This document shows positions 61,909 to 64,000 of a stretch of DNA of 64,000 nt, in pieces. Position 1 is the first letter of the stretch. Every line of letters starts with the position of its first letter. The stretch comes from Streptomyces xylophagus. GTDB taxonomy: Bacteria; Actinomycetota; Actinomycetes; Streptomycetales; Streptomycetaceae. The stretch is from the NCBI RefSeq assembly GCF_000716435.1, contig NZ_JNWO01000007.1, positions 1 to 64,000 of the forward strand, read 5' to 3'. The translations under genes were made by a program, and so were the position numbers. The notes under the pieces were generated by a model. The model made no database searches. It was given only the letters and a program-made list of their open reading frames with translations, and was not told where the DNA came from.

Positions 61909-63291
61909 ATGCACTTCGTCGAACAGATCGGCCGCTACCGACTCGAACGCCGCCTCGGTACCGGCGCGTTCGGCACAGTCTGGCTCGCGCACGACGACGT
62001 GCTCGAAGCCCCGGTGGCCGTGAAGGTCCTCGCCGACAACTGGGCGCACCGCCTCGACATCGTCGACCGCTTCCTGTCCGAGGCCCGGCTGCTGCGCAGG
62101 GCCGACTCGAACCGGGTGGTGCAGGTCTACGACATCGGTGAGCTGCCCGACGGACGGCCGTACTTCGTGATGGAGTACGCCGACGCCGGCACCCTCGCCG
62201 ACCTGCTCACCGCGGGTCCGCTGCCCGTCTCCGAGGCGCTGCGGCTGACCGCGCTGGCCGCCCGGGGCGCCGCCGCCCTGCACAAGGCGGGGATCGTGCA
62301 CCGGGACATCAAGCCGACCAACGTGCTGCTGCGCACCGCCCCTGACGGGTCCTACCGCGTCCTGCTCGCCGACCTGGGCCTGGCCAAGAGCCTGGCGCAG
62401 GGGTCGGGCCTCACCCTGGCCGCGGGTTCCGCGGGCTATCAGCCGCCGGAGCAGGCGCAGCCCGGGTTCGGCATCGACGAGCGCGCCGACGTGTACAGCC
62501 TGGGCGCGGTCGGCTACGAGCTGCTCACCGGCACGGTTCCGGGGGCACCGGGGCAGGTCGTACGGCCGGACCGGCTGCGGCCGGACGTGTCCCCCGATGT
62601 CCAGCGGGCCCTGTTGCGCGCGCTGGAACCGGACCGCGAGCGGCGCTGGCCGACGGCTCACGCGTTCGCGGAGGAGCTGGAGCGGCTGGCCGCCGAGGCG
62701 GCCCCCGCGCACAAGCAGGGCAAGCCGCGCGGCCGGCATCGGGGGGTCGCGCTGATGGCGGGTCTGTTCGTCGTGGTGGCCGTCGGCGCGGGTGTCGCCG
62801 TGTTGAACCTGCCGTCGTCGTCCGGGAGTTCGGACCTGCGGGTCAAGGACAGCACCGGCCGGGTCGTGGCCGAGGTGCCCGCCGCATGGGGCCGCCAGCT
62901 GCGCGACTCGGGCTGGAATCCACAGGCGCTCGGACTGACGGCCGGACACGAACCGGGGCTGGCCGTCGCCGACGACCTGGCGAAGTGGCAGGACCTCTCG
63001 GCGGACGTGAACGGCGTGTTCATCGGCCTGAGCGAGCACGGCAGCGTGACGACCGAGGTGGACGGCATCTCCCACTCCGGCTGCCACTACGACGGCAGCC
63101 ACGCCTACTCGGACGCGGCCTGGCGCGGCACGATCCGCACCTGGAGCGATTGCTCGGGCAGCACGGGCACCCTCTCCGAGACCGCGCTCCGTCAGGTCGG
63201 CGGCGCGGCGCAGCCCCAGGTGTACGTCCAGATACGGCAGCACAGCGGTGACGCGACGGCGCGCATACTCCGCTCGCTGCGGGTCACCTGA
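61909..63291 (+). CDS. Transmembrane Ser/Thr protein kinase with external sensor domain
   Basis: A 460-residue Hanks-type kinase. Gly-loop LGTGAFGTVW (16-25), AVKVL Lys near 39, catalytic HRDIKPTN (about 128-135), DLG in place of DFG (about 153-155), and the SAGYQPPEQA activation segment. One transmembrane helix (about 283-303) leads to a 150-residue external domain with a Cys pair (SGCHYD and SDCSGS) that I cannot name. ATG 61909. Kinase and ECF sigma factor share one short promoter region, suggesting a signalling pair. Confidence 0.93.
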   Translation: MHFVEQIGRYRLERRLGTGAFGTVWLAHDDVLEAPVAVKVLADNWAHRLDIVDRFLSEARLLRRADSNRVVQVYDIGELPDGRPYFVMEYADAGTLADLLTAGPLPVSEALRLTALAARGAAALHKAGIVHRDIKPTNVLLRTAPDGSYRVLLADLGLAKSLAQGSGLTLAAGSAGYQPPEQAQPGFGIDERADVYSLGAVGYELLTGTVPGAPGQVVRPDRLRPDVSPDVQRALLRALEPDRERRWPTAHAFAEELERLAAEAAPAHKQGKPRGRHRGVALMAGLFVVVAVGAGVAVLNLPSSSGSSDLRVKDSTGRVVAEVPAAWGRQLRDSGWNPQALGLTAGHEPGLAVADDLAKWQDLSADVNGVFIGLSEHGSVTTEVDGISHSGCHYDGSHAYSDAAWRGTIRTWSDCSGSTGTLSETALRQVGGAAQPQVYVQIRQHSGDATARILRSLRVT

Positions 63292-63311
63292 TCACTGTCG
63301 CAGTCCCTGTC

Positions 63312-63347
63312 GTAGTCACTGGCGTAGTCACTGGCGTAGTCACTGGC
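63312..63347. repeat. 12-bp tandem iterons before the lipoprotein gene
   Basis: GTAGTCACTGGC is repeated three times exactly (63312-63323, 63324-63335, 63336-63347). Two degenerate copies come before (GTCGCAGTCCCT type) and GTAAAAAAACGG after. It lies in the 158-bp gap between the kinase and the lipoprotein gene. Confidence 0.85.
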
Positions 63348-63449
63348 GTAAAAAAACGGTGATCCCGCGAACCTTTCGGCGCGCACGCGCATCGGACCTC
63401 TGTGACAGCGCGCGAGGCGCTGTGCGGTGAACCTCCAGGAGTGTTGAAG

Positions 63450-64000
63450 ATGGCGAACACGTCCCAGTCCCTGCGCCGGGCGGCCCTGCTCGTGAGCGCG
63501 GTCGCCGTGCTGGGTCTGACGACGACGGCCTGTGGCAACGGCAGCGGTACGGTGAGCAGCCCGCAGACCGAGTCGGGTACGGCCGCACCAGCGGGCGGCG
63601 ACGCCTCGGCGGACGGCTCCGGTACGCCGGTCTCCTCGTCGAGCGGCAGCGACACCGCCACCGGTACGGACTCGACCTCCACCTCGTCGGGTTCCTCCAC
63701 GTCCACCTCTTCGAGCTCCGGCGTCACCACCAGCAGCCGGTGCCACACCTCCGAACTCAAGGCCAAGGTGGGCGGCAACGATCCGGGCGCCGGGCAGGAG
63801 AACTTCCCGATCGTCCTCACCAACGCGTCCGGCCGTACGTGCACGGTCCGCGGCTATCCCGGTGCCGCGTTCGTGAACGCGTCCGGCACACAGCTGGGCC
63901 CCGACCCCCAGCGCGAGTCGGGCAGCACCGCCACCACGGTCACGCTGAAGCCGGGGCAAAGTGCCTGGGCCGGTCTGACCTTCTCCAACCCGGAGATCAG
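63450..64000 (+). CDS. DUF4232-type lipoprotein, 3' end outside window
   Basis: At least 183 residues, cut by the window edge. A lipoprotein signal peptide ends in a lipobox-like TTAC (LGLTTTAC, Cys near 28). A Ser/Thr/Gly-rich linker of about 65 residues follows, then RCHTSELKAKVG and later NASGRTC, the DUF4232 pattern of paired Cys. AGGAG lies about 8 bases before ATG 63450. Surface-anchored; function unknown, possibly copper or envelope related in other strains. Confidence 0.85.
   Translation, partial: MANTSQSLRRAALLVSAVAVLGLTTTACGNGSGTVSSPQTESGTAAPAGGDASADGSGTPVSSSSGSDTATGTDSTSTSSGSSTSTSSSSGVTTSSRCHTSELKAKVGGNDPGAGQENFPIVLTNASGRTCTVRGYPGAAFVNASGTQLGPDPQRESGSTATTVTLKPGQSAWAGLTFSNPEI

Noticed and set aside
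63312..63347. CRISPR array
   Set aside because: Units are 12 bp, directly adjacent and without spacers; no cas genes in the window.
1..64000. tRNA, rRNA, insertion sequence or prophage genes
   Set aside because: Looked for cloverleaf-like stretches, transposase and integrase motifs on both strands and found none that could be supported by eye.

Overview
The window is a continuous stretch of chromosome from a high-GC actinobacterium, almost certainly a Streptomyces. The reasons are the extreme GC bias in third codon positions, frequent GTG and TTG starts, four-base GTGA/ATGA gene overlaps, a subtilisin-inhibitor (SSI) protein, a CebR box, several SpoIIE-type phosphatases, and secreted Tat/Sec glycoside hydrolases. 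No tRNA, rRNA, CRISPR, transposase or phage gene was recognised. Both ends cut a gene: a cytochrome c oxidase subunit I paralogue on the left and a DUF4232 lipoprotein on the right.

Layout. 0-8.8 kb: a shortened ctaD paralogue with a small membrane protein, a secreted GH27 alpha-galactosidase, a VOC protein divergent from a WYL regulator, a TetR regulator divergent from a secreted beta-propeller protein, and a secreted GH5 hydrolase. 8.8-14 kb: an Otr(A)-like ribosomal protection GTPase carrying an in-frame repeat insertion, XdhC, a phosphodiesterase, and a MarR/isochorismatase locus whose transporter gene is reduced to a 45-codon stub. 14-20.4 kb: a wall-glycan island with a GT2 glycosyltransferase and rmlC on the plus strand, and the coupled operon rmlA-rmlB-rmlD-methyltransferase on the minus strand. 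20.4-25.6 kb: two divergent multi-domain SpoIIE phosphatases. 25.6-34 kb: a secreted S1 protease next to a peptide-export cluster. That cluster has a double-glycine precursor peptide, an HlyD-like adaptor, an ABC exporter with a C39 peptidase domain, and a second ABC exporter. No modification enzyme is present.

34-46 kb: SRPBCC and VOC proteins, a TetR regulator, an alpha/beta hydrolase divergent from an MFS efflux pump over clustered palindromes, a small methyltransferase, a STAS protein, an SSI-type inhibitor with Lys at P1, an NCS1 permease coupled to a cyclase-family hydrolase, an esterase, and a membrane protein joining a sigma-like region, a zinc (ZAS) motif and an external ricin domain. 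46-53 kb: an aldo/keto reductase-SDR operon divergent from an XRE regulator, a degenerate Fic/RHH toxin-antitoxin pair, ogt, and an ECF41-type sigma factor coupled to a cytochrome b paralogue. 53-64 kb: a CebR-controlled GH9 endoglucanase, a GH2 enzyme, a third SpoIIE phosphatase, an ECF sigma factor divergent from a membrane Ser/Thr kinase, 12-bp iterons, and the lipoprotein.

The region reads as accessory or adaptive content: secreted polysaccharide and protein degradation, a peptide export system, signalling proteins, and duplicated respiratory subunits. The strongest candidate for an undescribed system is the peptide export cluster at 27.8-34 kb. Next are the sigma factor-cytochrome b pair and the ctaD paralogue that has lost its last transmembrane helices.
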